DNA of 32,743 nucleotides. Source: a bacterium. Lineage in GTDB: Bacteria; Desulfobacterota; Binatia; UBA12015. Below, one piece after another: positions 16,147-23,713 of this stretch. Position 1 is the stretch's first letter, and every line of letters begins with the position of its first letter. The stretch spans positions 1 to 32,743 of the forward strand of contig JAUIFY010000029.1 in NCBI GenBank assembly GCA_030430245.1, given 5' to 3'. The position numbers and the translations under genes were made by a program. A model generated the notes under the pieces. It made no database searches, had not been told where the DNA came from, and worked only from the letters and a program-made list of their open reading frames with translations.

Positions 16147-16911
16147 CTACCCGCCGGGACCCGTCGCCGACCTCTCCCGGACCTCTTCGAAGAGATGCAC
16201 CATCGCTTCGCGCGTCGCCCGCATCATGGCGCGCACGCGCTCGGCTTCGTCCTCGCCTCCTGGGACCTCGATCGGAGCACCGATCTTCACGCGGACCACG
16301 GCGCGGTCGTCGGCGGCGCGGCGATCGCCCTTGCTCATCATCTCGAAAGTGCCATCCAGCGCGACCGGAACGATCGGCGCGTTCCCGCGAACCGCCGCCC
16401 TGAACGCGCCCGGCTTGAAGTCCTTGATCTCGCCATCGAGCGTACGGGTGCCTTCCGGGAAGATGAGGAGCGGCTTCCCGTTGCGAAGCACCTCGGTGAA
16501 CCGCTCGATGACCTCCTCGGCCGCCTTGCCGCCGACACCACGGTCGACCGGCACGTGTCCCGCGAGCCGCAGGTGCCAACCGAGGAACGGGATCTTCATG
16601 AGGGAGCGCTTCGCCGCCCACTTGTAGTCCCCGGGAAGAACCGCACCCAGGATCAGGATGTCGACGAGGCTCTGGTGGTTCGAGCAGTAGACGAAGGGAC
16701 CCGACTCGGGGACGTTGTCCTGCCCGGACGCCTCGATCCCGATCTCGAGTCCGCGCGCGCTCGAGATGCACCACTGCCGCATGGCCCACAGGCTCGCGGA
16801 GTGCTCCCTCGTGAAGGGCCCGACGAAGACGGACACGCATCCGTACCCGACGGTCCGGAGCCCGAACGGCACCCACTGCCGAACGAACGTCCACGCCTCC
16901 CCCGCGTTCAT
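16147..16911 (-). CDS. plsC: 1-acyl-sn-glycerol-3-phosphate acyltransferase (PlsC family)
   Basis: 254 residues from the ATG at 16911. The family adds a second acyl chain to lysophosphatidic acid at the inner membrane. Motif I NHQSLVD (H79, D84, the HX4D catalytic pair), the KRSLMKIPFLGWHLRLAG segment, motif III FPEGTRT (E153) and motif IV IVPVALDG are all present. The N-terminus (about residues 12-35) is hydrophobic and may be a membrane anchor. A second PlsC-like gene is at 27296-28096, more divergent. Divergent from the LLM monooxygenase gene, 90 bp apart. Confidence 0.9.
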   Translation of the reverse strand: MNAGEAWTFVRQWVPFGLRTVGYGCVSVFVGPFTREHSASLWAMRQWCISSARGLEIGIEASGQDNVPESGPFVYCSNHQSLVDILILGAVLPGDYKWAAKRSLMKIPFLGWHLRLAGHVPVDRGVGGKAAEEVIERFTEVLRNGKPLLIFPEGTRTLDGEIKDFKPGAFRAAVRGNAPIVPVALDGTFEMMSKGDRRAADDRAVVRVKIGAPIEVPGGEDEAERVRAMMRATREAMVHLFEEVRERSATGPGG

Positions 16912-17001
16912 GCGGGGTGAGCTTAGACGACGGCTCGCGCGCCCGCGAGGGGCGAGGCCCCGCGTGGAATTCCCCACGGGCGGGTGCTTTGCTGGACGAC
17001 C

Positions 17002-18135
17002 ATGAAATTCGCGCTCTTCTACGAGATCCCCGTCGCTCGGCCCTGGGACGAGGACAAGGAGTTCCGCGTCTACCAGGAGACCCTCGAGCAGGGAATCTTC
17101 GGCGACCAGATGGGCTTCCACGCCTTCTGGACGGTCGAGCACCACTTCCTGGAGGAGTTCTCCCACTGCTCGAATCCCGAGGTCCTCTACGGCGCGCTCG
17201 CGAGCCGGACGAAGAACATGCGACTGGGGTACGGCGTGCGCCTACTGCCGAAGCCGTACAACCACCCTGTGCGCTCCGCCGAGTCCGCAGCGGTTCTCGA
17301 TCTCCTGAGCGACGGACGGGTCGATTTCGCGACCGGCCGCTCTGCGACGCGGAAGGAGCTCGAAGGCTTCGGTGTCGATCCGCGCGAGACGCGCGCGATG
17401 TGGCAGGAGGCTCTGCGGCACATCGTCGGGTGCTGGACGAACGACGAGCACGAGTTCGAGGGCGAGTACTGGTCGATGCCGAAGCGACGCGTTCTGCCGA
17501 AGCCGCGCCAGCGGCCTCACCCGCCGCTGTGGGGAGCGACCACGAGCGACGAGGGGCACGAGATGATGGGAAAGCTCGGCCTCGGGCTCTGCTCGTTCGC
17601 GGTCGGCACCCCCCCCGAGGAGGTGAAGCGGAAGATCGACATCTACCGCGCGGCCATCGAGACCTGCGAGACGCCGATCGGAGCCGAGATCCACGACGAG
17701 GCGGCGACGTTCACGATGATGTGCTGCGCACCGACCCGCGACGAGGCGCTCGCCACCGCCAAGGAGTCGTTCGAGTGGTACCCGGCCTTCGGCGCGAAGC
17801 AGATCGCGGAAGTCGCGGAGTGGATGCACGAGCAGAAACGCGACCTCGGAACCTATGCGTACGCGGCCGACATGAAGAAGCACGCGGACGACGGCTCGCT
17901 CGACTTGATCACGATGGACTACCTCACCGAGGTGAACGCGGCCGTCGTCGGAACTCCCGACGAGTGCCTTGCTTCATGCCGCAGGTACGCTGACGCCGGC
18001 GTCGACCTCCTTCTCTGCCTGGTGAACCCGTACAAGATCCCCCATGAGAAGGTCATGCAGACGATCGAGCTCATCGGGAAGTACGTGATCCCGAACGTTT
18101 CCCAGCGCACCGGCGGTTTCCGCCCGTCCCGCTGA
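17002..18135 (+). CDS. LLM-class flavin-dependent oxidoreductase (luciferase-like monooxygenase)
   Basis: 377 residues from the ATG at 17002. Members bind reduced FMN or F420 in a TIM barrel and oxidise aldehydes, alkanes, sulfonates or terpenes, or act as F420 reductases. Seen: MKFALFYEIPVA strand, FHAFWTVEHHFLEEFSHCSNP (the EHH of the bacterial-luciferase type), RLGYGVRLLPKPYNHPVRSAE, DLLSDGRVDFATGRS, the lid region around WSMPKRRVLPKP, and a C-terminal VVGTPDECLASCRRYADAGVD block typical of the family. Substrate and flavin partner cannot be told. The neighbouring acyl-CoA synthetase and crotonase suggest a link to hydrophobic-substrate degradation. This is inference. Confidence 0.9.
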   Translation: MKFALFYEIPVARPWDEDKEFRVYQETLEQGIFGDQMGFHAFWTVEHHFLEEFSHCSNPEVLYGALASRTKNMRLGYGVRLLPKPYNHPVRSAESAAVLDLLSDGRVDFATGRSATRKELEGFGVDPRETRAMWQEALRHIVGCWTNDEHEFEGEYWSMPKRRVLPKPRQRPHPPLWGATTSDEGHEMMGKLGLGLCSFAVGTPPEEVKRKIDIYRAAIETCETPIGAEIHDEAATFTMMCCAPTRDEALATAKESFEWYPAFGAKQIAEVAEWMHEQKRDLGTYAYAADMKKHADDGSLDLITMDYLTEVNAAVVGTPDECLASCRRYADAGVDLLLCLVNPYKIPHEKVMQTIELIGKYVIPNVSQRTGGFRPSR

Positions 18136-18142
18136 GCCGGCT

Positions 18143-18204
18143 GGGGACGGACCCGAGGTCCGTCCCCTCCGATTCGGACCGGGGACGGACTGAAGTCCAT
18201 CCCC
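18143..18204. repeat. three consecutive palindromes between convergent genes
   Basis: GGGGACGGAC/GTCCGTCCCC (18143-18167, perfect, 5-base loop), TCCGA-T-TCGGA (18168-18178), and GGGGACGGACT/AGTCCATCCCC (18181-18204, one G-U, 2-base loop). They fill nearly all of the 75-bp gap between the convergent LLM and cyclophilin genes. The first and third share the arm GGGGACGGAC, so they look like copies of one palindromic (REP-like) unit. They may also act as a bidirectional terminator. Confidence 0.7.
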
Positions 18205-18210
18205 AGAGCA

Positions 18211-18879
18211 TCAGTTCACCTCGATCGATGTCTTCGTCATCGTGAGGGGCTGCTTCGGGCGGCCGCTGCCGCTGCCGCTCGCCTCGAGCTTCTTCACGGT
18301 CTCCATGCCCTCGGTCACCTCTCCGAAGATCGAGTGCTTCCCGTCGAGGTGAGGGGTCGGCACGAACGTGAGGAAGAACTGGCTGCCGTCCGTCCCTGGT
18401 CCGGCGTTGGCCATCGAGAGAAGCCCTGGCTTGTCGTGCCGTACCTTCGGATCGTACTCGCCGTCGTACTGGTAGCCCGGGCCGCCGGTGCCGTTCCCGA
18501 GGGGGTCGCCTCCCTGCGCCATGAAACCGGTGATCACGCGGTGGAACGGCAGCCCGTCGTAGAACCCGAGCTTCGCGAGGTAGATCGTGCTCGAGACGTG
18601 CATCGGCGCGACGTCGGGCATCAGCTTGATCTTGATCGGGTCGCCGGCGTTCGTCTCGATGACCCAGTAGTAGCTCTTCGACGGGTCGAACTCGAGCTCC
18701 GGTGGCTTGGGAAGCGACGTCTTCCAGTTGCCGCTCTTGTCGATCTTCTGCGCGGCGATGAACTCGTCGATTTGGGCGATGGGATCGTTCTGACTCACCG
18801 TCTTCTTCTCCTCGGCTCGAAGCCCGGTGGCGGCGAGCAGGCTGATCGCAAGAACAACTGCGAATGTCGTGATCTTCAT
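18211..18879 (-). CDS. exported cyclophilin-type peptidyl-prolyl isomerase
   Basis: 222 residues with an N-terminal signal peptide (MKITTFAVVLAISLLAATGLRA). Cyclophilins catalyse cis-trans isomerisation at proline bonds; this one would act in the periplasm. Domain about 70-220 with the standard blocks: FHRVITGFMAQGGDP (catalytic Arg), GPGYQYDGEY, GLLSMANAGPGTDGSQFFLTFVPTPHLDGKHSIFGEV. The region 27-65 is a linker rich in charged residues. Convergent with the LLM gene and divergent from fadD with a hairpin in between. There is no TM segment besides the signal. Confidence 0.92.
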   Translation of the reverse strand: MKITTFAVVLAISLLAATGLRAEEKKTVSQNDPIAQIDEFIAAQKIDKSGNWKTSLPKPPELEFDPSKSYYWVIETNAGDPIKIKLMPDVAPMHVSSTIYLAKLGFYDGLPFHRVITGFMAQGGDPLGNGTGGPGYQYDGEYDPKVRHDKPGLLSMANAGPGTDGSQFFLTFVPTPHLDGKHSIFGEVTEGMETVKKLEASGSGSGRPKQPLTMTKTSIEVN

Positions 18880-18954
18880 CCCGCTCTACCTATCGGCCGG
18901 GGCGAGATCGGTCCAGTCACCGCCCCGGCTCCCCGCCCTCCACCCCGGACGTCG

Positions 18955-18979
18955 GCGGCCCGGAGCCCCTCCGGGCCGC
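18955..18979. promoter_or_regulatory. perfect 10-bp hairpin upstream of the acyl-CoA synthetase
   Basis: GCGGCCCGGA (18955-18964) and TCCGGGCCGC (18970-18979) with a 5-base loop, 37 bp before the acyl-CoA synthetase start and 75 bp from the divergent cyclophilin start. Could be an operator or leader hairpin for either gene. Confidence 0.35.
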
Positions 18980-19016
18980 GCCACGAACCGCATTGCCTCC
19001 CGGCTCGGGATGAGCG

Positions 19017-20804
19017 ATGACGGCGCACATGGCCGACGGAATGATCGAATCCAGAACCTTCGCCCGGGGCTTTCGCGACGCCGTCGCCGCGTCCCCCGAC
19101 GTGACGGCGGTACGGACCCTCGATGGCACCGTGCGCCTCACCTACCGCGAGCTCCAGGCACGCGCGGACGCGGTCGCCGGAGGACTGGCCAGGCTCGGCG
19201 TGGCGAAGGGCGACGCGATCGCACTCATGCTGACGAACCGCCCCGACTTCCACGTCGCCGACATCGCCGCGACGACGCTCGGCGCCGTCCCGTTCTCGAT
19301 CTACCAAACTCTCTCGGCGGAGCAGATCGCGTACGTCGTGGGAGACTCGGGAGCGCGCATCGCGATCGTCGAGGCTGCGTTTCTCGAGACGTTCCTGGCA
19401 GCGCGCGCGGACCTCGAAGCGCTCGAGCATCTCATCGTCCTCGGCGCGGACGCGGGTGGCGATCTCACATTCGAGGCGCTCGAGGAGTCGGGCCGCGGAT
19501 TCGACGGCGAGGCCGCCGCGAACGACGTGTCGGAAGGCGATCTCCTGACCCTCATCTACACGTCGGGGACGACCGGACCTCCCAAGGGAGTTCAGCTCAC
19601 CCACGCGAATCTGCGTGCCGTCGCCGGCATGCTGAACTCGGTCGTCCGACTCCCTCCGAACGGTCGGGTCATCTCGTGGCTGCCGTCCGCGCACATCGCC
19701 GAGCGTGCCCTCAACTACTACATTCCGATCCTCTGCCGCTCGACGATCACGACGATCCCCGACCCGAGGCAGATTGCCGCCGCCCTGCCGGAAGTGCGTC
19801 CCGACTTCTTCTTCGCCGTCCCCCGGATCTGGGAGAAGCTCAAGGCCGGGCTCGAAGCGCGGCTCGCCTCGGCACCCGAGGAGCAGCGCAAGGGTATGCA
19901 GTCGGCTCTGACGATCGCCATCGAGAAGCTGCGCCTCGAGCAGTCGGGCGCGCCGGTCCCGGAGGAGTTGGCCGCCCGCGTGGCGGAGATCGACGCGAGC
20001 ACGTTCGCGCCTCTGCGCCAGATGCTCGGCTTCGACAAGCTCGCGCTCGCGTCCGTCGGAGCGGCCCCCACGCCGCGCGACGTGCTCGAATTCTTCCACG
20101 CGATCGGGGTCAAGCTGGCCGAGGGCTGGGGCATGTCCGAAACGACGGCCCTCGGTACGTTGAGCCACCCGGACGAGATCCGGATCGGTACGGTCGGCAA
20201 GCCGGCGCCCGGGCTCGAGATCAAGCTCGCCGAGGACGGCGAGGTCCTGATCCGCGGGGCCAACATCATGCAGAGCTACCGCAACCTTCCCGAGAAGACC
20301 GCCGAGACGATCGATGCGGACGGCTGGCTCGCGACGGGCGATGTGGGCGAGATCGACGACGACGGCTACCTGAAGATCGTCGATCGCAAGAAGGAGCTCA
20401 TCATCAACGCCGCCGGCAAGAACATGTCGCCGGCGAACATCGAGTCGGCCCTGAAGGGGGCGTGCCCACTCATCGGACAGGCGTGCGTCATCGGAGATCG
20501 CCGTCCCTACAACACGGCTCTGCTCGTGCTCGATCCCGACTACACGCAGGCCTGGGCGAAGGAGCGAGGTCTCGGTGACGAGTCGCTCGCCGCGCTGGCC
20601 GCCGACGAGCGCGTCCGCGCGGCGGTGCAAGAGGGCGTCGACGCGGGCAACGCGCGACTCTCACGAGTCGAGCAGGTCAAGAAGTTCACCCTCCTCCCGA
20701 CCGACTGGCTGCCCGGCGGCGACGAGCTCACCCCGACGATGAAGCTCAAGCGCAAGCCGATCGCGGAAAAGTACGCGGACCAGATCGAAGCGATGTACGG
20801 CTAG
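19017..20804 (+). CDS. fadD: long-chain acyl-CoA synthetase (AMP-forming)
   Basis: 595 residues. It activates fatty or other carboxylic acids to acyl-CoA using ATP. Motifs: P-loop YTSGTTGPPKG at 181-191, GWGMSETTALG near 369, GWLATGDVGEIDDDGYLKIVDRKKELIINAAGKNMSP (hinge and A8 region) near 440-471, and the lysine-rich C-terminus PTMKLKRKPIAEKYADQIEAMYG. The length and the KNMSPANIE block put it with the long-chain fatty acid (FadD15/FAA) group rather than short-chain ligases. Its stop codon overlaps that of the convergent crotonase gene in a shared CTAG. Likely first step of fatty-acid or lipid-like substrate degradation together with the crotonase. Confidence 0.9.
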   Translation: MTAHMADGMIESRTFARGFRDAVAASPDVTAVRTLDGTVRLTYRELQARADAVAGGLARLGVAKGDAIALMLTNRPDFHVADIAATTLGAVPFSIYQTLSAEQIAYVVGDSGARIAIVEAAFLETFLAARADLEALEHLIVLGADAGGDLTFEALEESGRGFDGEAAANDVSEGDLLTLIYTSGTTGPPKGVQLTHANLRAVAGMLNSVVRLPPNGRVISWLPSAHIAERALNYYIPILCRSTITTIPDPRQIAAALPEVRPDFFFAVPRIWEKLKAGLEARLASAPEEQRKGMQSALTIAIEKLRLEQSGAPVPEELAARVAEIDASTFAPLRQMLGFDKLALASVGAAPTPRDVLEFFHAIGVKLAEGWGMSETTALGTLSHPDEIRIGTVGKPAPGLEIKLAEDGEVLIRGANIMQSYRNLPEKTAETIDADGWLATGDVGEIDDDGYLKIVDRKKELIINAAGKNMSPANIESALKGACPLIGQACVIGDRRPYNTALLVLDPDYTQAWAKERGLGDESLAALAADERVRAAVQEGVDAGNARLSRVEQVKKFTLLPTDWLPGGDELTPTMKLKRKPIAEKYADQIEAMYG

Positions 20805-21601
20805 AGCCGCTTTCCAGTATCGAGCTTCTTCGGGACCCAGGCGGGCGAGCGCTTCTCGGCGAACGCCTGCATGCCTTCCCGCGCCTCGGTTCCGCGGAAG
20901 AGGGACCAGTACATGGACATGCGGTCCGGGTGCCCATAGTTGTCGTTGATGATGCGCTTCACGTGCATCCGCGCCTCGGGCGCGGTCTTCAGGATCGACT
21001 CGGCGACCGCGACCGCCTCCGATCGCAGATCGGCGTGCTTCACGACACGGGTGATCAGTCCCATCTCGAGCGCTTCGCGCGCCGTGACCTTGCGACCCGT
21101 CAACAACATGTCTCGCGCAGCCGCGACCCCGATGTGCGGGGGCAGGTACGCGGCGTAGCCGGTATCGGCGATACCGCGGAGCAACTCGGGAGCGCGAAAC
21201 GTCGCCTTCTCGCTACAGACGGCGACGTCCGACAGCATCGCGATCAGCAGCCCCCCTCCCTGGCAGATTCCGTTGACTGCCGACACCACCGGTGCGTAGC
21301 TGTGCCGAACCTCCTCGAAGGGCGTGATGTCGTTCGAAACGAGGTAGTCCATACCCGGATGGGCGTCCTCGGTGCTTCCGCGCAACTCTCCACCCGGGGC
21401 GAAGACGTCGTCGACGCCCGTCAAGATCAGAGCGGTCGGCTCGTCGAACGAGTTCACGAGATCCACCGCCTTCTTGATCCCGTAGTACATCGCGGGCGTG
21501 AGCGCGTTGCGCGACGCGGGGCGCTCGATCGTGCACCAGGCGATGTGGCCCTCACGCTCGAAGCGAAGGAACTTCGTACCGACGTCGTAGGTCTCTGGCA
21601 T
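20801..21601 (-). CDS. enoyl-CoA hydratase/isomerase (crotonase) family protein
   Basis: 266 residues. Crotonase fold: RPASRNALTPAMYYGI, oxyanion-hole region DDVFAPGGELRG, the second hole NGICQGGGLLIAMLSDVAVCSEKATFRAPEL and the C-terminal VAESILKTAPEARMHVKRII. The E at the end of FRAPEL corresponds to the first active-site acid, but the second (usually in a GxxPxxGGTQ segment) is replaced by GIADTGYAAYLPPHIG. Thus ordinary hydratase activity is doubtful; an isomerase, hydrolase or other crotonase reaction is plausible. Convergent with fadD, stop codons overlapping. Divergent from the YkgJ-type gene, 62 bp apart. Confidence 0.87.
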   Translation of the reverse strand: MPETYDVGTKFLRFEREGHIAWCTIERPASRNALTPAMYYGIKKAVDLVNSFDEPTALILTGVDDVFAPGGELRGSTEDAHPGMDYLVSNDITPFEEVRHSYAPVVSAVNGICQGGGLLIAMLSDVAVCSEKATFRAPELLRGIADTGYAAYLPPHIGVAAARDMLLTGRKVTAREALEMGLITRVVKHADLRSEAVAVAESILKTAPEARMHVKRIINDNYGHPDRMSMYWSLFRGTEAREGMQAFAEKRSPAWVPKKLDTGKRL

Positions 21602-21663
21602 CGTCTTCTACCCTCCGTCCCCAGGGGATCGCACTCGAAGCGACCAGATGCCAGGGTGGCGCC

Positions 21664-22347
21664 ATGCCCTCCGCCAACGACGACGGCCGTAGACTCAGCC
21701 TTCTGGGTGCCGAGCTCGAGGACCTCGAACTCGACGCGGACGACCTCGAGGCGGCGGACGAGCTCGCCGAGCAGATCCAGGCCGCCGCGCTGGCGGTGGC
21801 CGGCAGCGCCGGCGAGGATGCCCCGCTGCTCGTCGCCGCGGTGACGCGGGAGCTCGCGACGCAGGCGATCGACGAAGAGATCGAGGAAGACCGCGCCGCC
21901 GGAGCGGGCCCCGCGTGTGCGGCGGGCTGTGCCGCGTGTTGCCACATCCCGGTCTCGGTCACGGCCGCGGACGTCGCGGCTCTCCTCACCTGGCTGGTCG
22001 ACCAGGACGAGGCCGTGCAGCAGGACGTCATCGACCGGATCGAGAGGGCCTTGCCCCGGGTGACGGGCGAGGAGCCGCGCGGCGCCCTCCCCTGCCCGAT
22101 CCTCGACCTCGAATCGCTCACCTGTCGCGCCTACGAGGTGCGACCCCTGGCCTGTCGGGGCTGCTTCAGCGACGATGCGAGCCAATGCATCCCGGGCGGC
22201 ACGATCTCCGCGTTCGTCGTGCCCCAGGTGATCTCCCGCAGCGCCGCCGTCGGGGTGCGTCTGGCGCTCGCCGAGATCGGGGAAGACGACGGCTGTGCGG
22301 ATCTGATCGTGGGCCTCGCCCACGCGATCGCGAACGCGGCCGAGTAG
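21664..22347 (+). CDS. YkgJ-family cysteine-cluster protein
   Basis: 227 residues. The first 75 are acidic and helical. The centre holds the signature CxxxCxxCC (ACAAGCAACCH, about residues 81-91), then CP and CRAYEVRPLACRGC, where the C..Y..RP..C block is the hallmark. These cysteines are thought to hold a metal or Fe-S cluster; cellular role unclear. No signal peptide. Convergent with the secreted Cys-rich gene, 23 bp gap. Confidence 0.83.
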   Translation: MPSANDDGRRLSLLGAELEDLELDADDLEAADELAEQIQAAALAVAGSAGEDAPLLVAAVTRELATQAIDEEIEEDRAAGAGPACAAGCAACCHIPVSVTAADVAALLTWLVDQDEAVQQDVIDRIERALPRVTGEEPRGALPCPILDLESLTCRAYEVRPLACRGCFSDDASQCIPGGTISAFVVPQVISRSAAVGVRLALAEIGEDDGCADLIVGLAHAIANAAE

Positions 22348-22370
22348 AGAGACGCGGCGCGGGTCCGAGC

Positions 22371-23618
22371 TCAGGGAGTCGTCGGGCAGCGAGGGTCGTC
22401 GAACTCCGGATCCGACCCGAGACAGACCGCCGACGTTCCCTCGGCCGAGGTCACACACTTCCCGTCGTGGCAGGCCCCGAACACGGTGCAGCCGGGCACG
22501 AACGAGTTGCAGTCGATCTGCACCTCGCAGTCGAGATCTCCCTGGCAGCCGCAGTTGCAACCGGAGAGATCGAACCCACACGCGGCGCCGCAGGCCAGCT
22601 TCCCGCTGCACCCGTTGGCACCGCCCACGACGTCCTCGCACGTGAACCCATCGAGGTCGGAGCCATCGCAGCTCTCGCCCGGGTCGAGCACGCCGTTTCC
22701 GCACGTCGCGGGCCGGCACACGCTACCGCCGCCGTCGTTCACACACGCTCCGCTACAGCAGTCGCGGTCGAGCGTGCAGGCGACCGAATCGTCGCGGCAG
22801 CACCGAGCCCCGCCGACCAGCTCTTCTTCCCCGGTGAGCCCCACGGTGATCGTCGCGTCGTCCCCCGCCGCACAGATGCCGGCAGGCACCAGGAGCTCGC
22901 AGTCCGGGCACGGCACGTCGCGACACTCCCCCGGGGCGATCAACGACGCGCCGGCCGACGCCTCGGACGACAGGGCGCCGCACTGCAGCCGAAGCGTCGT
23001 CGGGGCGACCGGCGTGTCGCAGAAGTTGCAGACCGTCGCCGCAGCGGCAGCCGATCCGGTCGACTTCTGGGAGCACGACAGGCTCTCGAGCACCGCGCAA
23101 GGACAATCGCCCTCACAGAAGTCGATGGGGACGAACGTCTGGAGCCCCTGCGTCCACTGGAACGTGGTCGTCTGGCCTCGGCGTGGGAAGTCACGCACCA
23201 CCGTCGTGCGACCGGCCTCGCGCACGAAGCGCTCACCGAGCGTCGTGACGTCGTAGGTGGCCTCGGCGAACTGCACACCGTCGTCGAAGAAGCGCACGGT
23301 GTGCCGGCCCACCCCGTCGATGCCGAGATTGCGAATCGCCGCGTAGCCGTTGCGCCCGTCGTTCTTGCAACTCGCCGCGGTATCGTTGCGGCTGAGGCGC
23401 GAGCCGATCGTCTCCTGCGGGCCCCCATCGACCGCCATCGTGATCGTGCCGTGGTGCCCTCCGCCTCCCGGGCACGTCCATCCCGAGAACGTGACGACGC
23501 CGCCGAGGTCGGCCACGTGGCTCGACGGAGGATTCTCCTGAGACACCAGCGCGTGGGCCACCGACGCGGACAGAGCGAGAGAGAGCAGGGTGAAGACGGC
23601 AGCAACGGTTCGTGGCAT
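22371..23618 (-). CDS. secreted Cys-rich protein with N-terminal Ig-like module
   Basis: 415 residues from the ATG at 23618 (signal peptide MPRTVAAVFTLLSLALSASVAHA). Residues 25-135 form an Ig-like module (SGWTCPGGGGHHGTITMAVDGG, SRNDTAASC, NGYAAIRNLGIDGVGRHTVRFFDDG) with some resemblance to that of the DUF1566 protein. Then a beta-rich part with Cys pairs and, from about 270, a Cys-dense region with CGNGVLDPGESCDGSDLDGFTC, a myxobacterial-type Cys repeat. Many cysteines and the signal peptide indicate an extracellular disulfide-bonded protein. Function unknown. The open frame extends about 30 codons upstream without a signal. Confidence 0.8.
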   Translation of the reverse strand: MPRTVAAVFTLLSLALSASVAHALVSQENPPSSHVADLGGVVTFSGWTCPGGGGHHGTITMAVDGGPQETIGSRLSRNDTAASCKNDGRNGYAAIRNLGIDGVGRHTVRFFDDGVQFAEATYDVTTLGERFVREAGRTTVVRDFPRRGQTTTFQWTQGLQTFVPIDFCEGDCPCAVLESLSCSQKSTGSAAAAATVCNFCDTPVAPTTLRLQCGALSSEASAGASLIAPGECRDVPCPDCELLVPAGICAAGDDATITVGLTGEEELVGGARCCRDDSVACTLDRDCCSGACVNDGGGSVCRPATCGNGVLDPGESCDGSDLDGFTCEDVVGGANGCSGKLACGAACGFDLSGCNCGCQGDLDCEVQIDCNSFVPGCTVFGACHDGKCVTSAEGTSAVCLGSDPEFDDPRCPTTP

Positions 23619-23631
23619 CAGGGCTTCCGGT

Positions 23632-23693
23632 TTCCTCGTGAGCAAGGTCCCCCCACCGAACCCGAGGGGCCCGCGGGCGTCAAGGACGAGGAA
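23632..23693. other. gene-free gap with a wide inverted repeat
   Basis: TTCCTCGT (23632-23639) and ACGAGGAA (23686-23693) are perfect inverse copies 46 bp apart, enclosing GC-rich palindromic sequence, in the 95-bp gap after the Ig-repeat protein. Too weak to call a terminator. Confidence 0.25.
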
Positions 23694-23713
23694 CGCGCCT
23701 CGCCGCACCGTCT

